Assembly (NCBI RefSeq): GCF_907165045.1
Contig: NZ_CAJRAU010000001.1
Span: 372,001 to 436,000 of the forward strand
Length of the DNA stretch: 64,000 bases
Reading direction: 5' to 3'
From: Dyadobacter linearis
Lineage (GTDB): Bacteria > Bacteroidota > Bacteroidia > Cytophagales > Spirosomataceae
Shown: positions 62,455 to 64,000 of the stretch, piece by piece
Numbering within the stretch: the first letter of the stretch is position 1
Layout of the letters: every line of letters begins with the position of its first letter
Made by a program: the position numbers and the translations under genes
Notes under the pieces: model-generated
What the model was told of the DNA's origin: nothing
The model's input: only the letters and a program-made list of their open reading frames with translations
The model's database searches: none

Positions 62455-63380
62455 CCTTCCGTCAATTTAACTTCATCTTTTAACTTAGCCCCTTTTAAAA
62501 ACTGCTTCACGTTTTCGGCAAACTTTTTCACTTTATCGCGGTCACGTTCCCTGTGGGCCGCGCCGGTGTGTTGAGTCAGGATCACATTTTCCATTTTCCA
62601 CAACTTTCTGTTCTTCGGCAGCGGCTCGTTTTCGGTTACGTCCAGCACTGCTCCCGCCAGTTTTCCGCTTTCCAGTGCCTGGATCAGCGCCGCTTCGTCA
62701 GTGGTATTTCCACGCCCTACGTTGGCATAAAGCGAACCTTCTTTCATTGCTTCAAAGAATTCGGCGGAAACGTATTTATCGAGGTTACCGGGCAGGGTGT
62801 TTACTACAAGATCAGTCTCCGGCAATTCTTTCAATAAATCTTCAAAGGAGTGAATATCTGCTTCCGGGTCGCTCTTGGCGGTCATTTTTATGCTGCAACC
62901 AAATGCCTTCAATATCTTTTCAACGTGCTCACCAATGGCGCCGGAACCCAATATGATCACGTTTTTCTCACCTAAAACCGAAAGTTCCTGCTCCGCTTTC
63001 TCCCCTACCCAGCGCTGTTCCAACTGGTTCCTCACCATTAAGTGTACACCGCGATAAAACCCCAGAATTCCTGCCACGATCGTTTCAGCGCAGGCAGCGG
63101 CCGACATATCCCCGACATTTGCCACAGTCCCAATGAACTTCACGTCTTTATAATGTTCAAAACCCACCTGTTCCAGCTGCCAGAATTTAAGAGAGCCAGG
63201 TACGTTTTCCAGCATTTCCACCGGCAGGTTACCGATCACGATTTCTGAGGATTCCAGTTCGCTTTTTAATTCGGCCTGCGACAGATCGGCTTTGAAAATA
63301 CATTCCGCATCCTTTGGTAATTGCTTCGCCAGCTCTTCCAGGTACCGGGGCTGCAAATCGGCATATATTAATATTTTCAT
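62448..63380 (-). CDS. D-isomer 2-hydroxyacid dehydrogenase family protein
   Basis: 310 residues. NAD-binding glycine motif VIILGSGAIGEHVEKIL near 140-157, then catalytic Arg in NVGRGNTTDEAAL, Glu/Asp in LDVTENEPLP and the His of LTQHTGAAHRERD. N-terminal substrate lobe FLEVIGNLPVEML-like with EIVIGNLPVE and WQLEQVGFEHYKDVKF. Family enzymes reduce 2-keto acids to D-hydroxy acids with NAD(P)H. Cytoplasmic, single gene; substrate unknown. Confidence 0.88.
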   Translation of the reverse strand: MKILIYADLQPRYLEELAKQLPKDAECIFKADLSQAELKSELESSEIVIGNLPVEMLENVPGSLKFWQLEQVGFEHYKDVKFIGTVANVGDMSAAACAETIVAGILGFYRGVHLMVRNQLEQRWVGEKAEQELSVLGEKNVIILGSGAIGEHVEKILKAFGCSIKMTAKSDPEADIHSFEDLLKELPETDLVVNTLPGNLDKYVSAEFFEAMKEGSLYANVGRGNTTDEAALIQALESGKLAGAVLDVTENEPLPKNRKLWKMENVILTQHTGAAHRERDRDKVKKFAENVKQFLKGAKLKDEVKLTEGY

Positions 63381-63504
63381 AAATCTTTATTTAAATCTGA
63401 ATCGGCTAATGCTTCACTGATGCTAAGCCCGACTACACTGCGGTTCCGGAAGATTAAAATACCGTTCCATGAATATAAAATCTTTCAAAATATCGGACGC
63501 ACAC

Positions 63505-63519
63505 TGCAACTATGTTGCA
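63505..63519. promoter_or_regulatory. Palindrome TGCAAC-N3-GTTGCA, possible Fur/Zur-family box
   Basis: TGCAACTATGTTGCA is perfect 6-3-6. It lies 72 bp before the lipoprotein start and about 15 bp from a second related palindrome. Perfect dyads of this type are common sites of Fur-family regulators, but no regulator gene is in the window. Confidence 0.45.
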
Positions 63520-63527
63520 ATAAGATT

Positions 63528-63535
63528 TATATTTG
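63528..63535 (+). promoter_or_regulatory. Candidate -7 element TATATTTG
   Basis: Exact match to the Bacteroidota -7 consensus TAnnTTTG, 56 bp upstream of the lipoprotein start, and overlapping the first base pairs of the second palindrome. A good -33 TTG at the right distance is not seen. Confidence 0.4.
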
Positions 63536-63548
63536 CAACACAATTGCA
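63534..63548. promoter_or_regulatory. Second palindrome TGCAA-N5-TTGCA
   Basis: TGCAACACAATTGCA has 5-bp arms and overlaps the TATATTTG promoter-like element. Together with TGTTGCAA (63513-63520) and TTGCAACA (63533-63540) it makes a cluster of the same half-site, as expected for a repressor covering a promoter. Confidence 0.42.
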
Positions 63549-63590
63549 TATATCAGTCTAAGTCATTTATCACTTATTGAATCAATATCC

Positions 63591-64000
63591 ATGAAGCTTA
63601 ACCGAAAATTATCCTTCTGCGCACTGTTCGGCCTTGCTGCGTTGTTTACCCAATGCAAAGATTCCGGCGAGGAGATCACGCCCGACGACGAGAACGAACT
63701 GATCACATCCGTGACACTTAACTTCAAGGAGGCTGGCACCGGAACTGTAAGTTCATTCAGTTTCAAGGACGCAGACGGTGACGGCGGCAATGCGCCGACA
63801 AGATTTGACACGATCAGCCTGAAAGCAAACGCGGAATATGCGCTGACAATCGAGTTTATGGACGAAAGCAAATCGCCGGCAGATAATATTACCGAAGAAA
63901 TCGCCAAAGAGTCTGACGAACATTTGATCGTCTTCACACCTTCGCCCGCGTCTCTGCTCACCTACACGTACGAAGATAAAGACGATAACAATTTCCCGAT
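63591..64000 (+). CDS. Lipoprotein, N-terminal part (cut by window edge)
   Basis: From ATG 63591 the frame stays open to the end of the window. The signal peptide (KLNRKLSFCALFGLAALFTQ then C) gives a lipid-anchor Cys at about residue 21, followed by an acidic, soluble beta-rich domain (NELITSVTLNFKEAGTGTVSSFSFKDADGDGG). This N-terminal pattern is remembered from Bacteroidota proteins annotated as type 1 periplasmic binding fold lipoproteins, which usually sit beside a TonB-dependent receptor; the downstream gene is not visible. The palindromic operator-like sites upstream suggest metal-responsive control. Function inferred only. Confidence 0.72.
   Translation, partial: MKLNRKLSFCALFGLAALFTQCKDSGEEITPDDENELITSVTLNFKEAGTGTVSSFSFKDADGDGGNAPTRFDTISLKANAEYALTIEFMDESKSPADNITEEIAKESDEHLIVFTPSPASLLTYTYEDKDDNNFP

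Overview
The window looks like chromosome from a Bacteroidota bacterium of the Cytophagales type, with Dyadobacter or Spirosoma relatives the best guess. The grounds are SusC/SusD pairs, a FecR/ECF-sigma pair feeding an STN-bearing SusC, LytS/LytTR signalling, a DUF5683 protein, a PadR-linked permease with a prefix domain, and weak or absent Shine-Dalgarno sites. The genus is inferred from gene content only. No rRNA, tRNA, CRISPR array, insertion sequence or phage gene was recognised.

Region 1 (1-3532, plus strand) is the tail of a glycan-uptake locus: the C-terminal part of a SusD followed by two paralogous secreted sulfatases, the first of which has lost active-site residues. Region 2 (3555-13099) is mixed: a DUF1572 protein, a 2H phosphoesterase, a frameshifted erythromycin-esterase-like gene, a low-complexity secreted protein, an MFS exporter, a PadR regulator overlapping a large ABC permease, and a LytS-type kinase overlapping a LytTR regulator that an in-frame TAG cuts in two. 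Region 3 (13088-18628) holds a very good match to rifamycin phosphotransferase (rph) with its MarR regulator and a palindromic candidate operator, then a methyltransferase, a TPR protein and a small protein.

Region 4 (18666-38722, all minus strand) is about 20 kb of polysaccharide utilisation. In transcription order it reads ECF sigma, FecR, STN-SusC, SusD, sulfatase with PA14-like C-terminus, sulfatase with HEAT-like C-terminus, a membrane-anchored MutS-like ATPase, a second SusC, SusD and two GH43 glycosidases, closed by a perfect bidirectional terminator. The first locus looks aimed at a sulfated glycan and induced by trans-envelope signalling. The second looks aimed at an arabinose- or xylose-containing glycan.

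Region 5 (38793-41114) has an unknown membrane protein, a mosaic of GC-rich palindromic repeats of about 770 bp, and a DUF1579 protein. Region 6 (41152-55080) is a glycosyltransferase-rich island: two GTs on the minus strand; divergently a NodU-type carbamoyltransferase, a GT2 and a GT9 with 4-bp overlaps; a small cytoplasmic protein and a small lipoprotein; a GlgX debranching enzyme interrupted by an in-frame TAA; then an FAD/Rieske oxidoreductase, a GT4 and a GT28-like enzyme, closed by a convergent GT2. It is the best candidate here for an undescribed pathway, possibly making a carbamoylated glycan or glycoside. Region 7 (55208-64000) has a DUF5683 protein, a large unknown membrane protein, a secreted GH13 amylase, a fifth sulfatase, an acyltransferase-3, a hydroxyacid dehydrogenase, and the start of a lipoprotein gene preceded by TGCAAC/GTTGCA palindromes that resemble a Fur/Zur-family operator.

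Three genes (erythromycin esterase, LytTR regulator, glgX) each carry one disabling lesion in an otherwise well-kept frame. Either these are real, recent null alleles or they are sequence errors.
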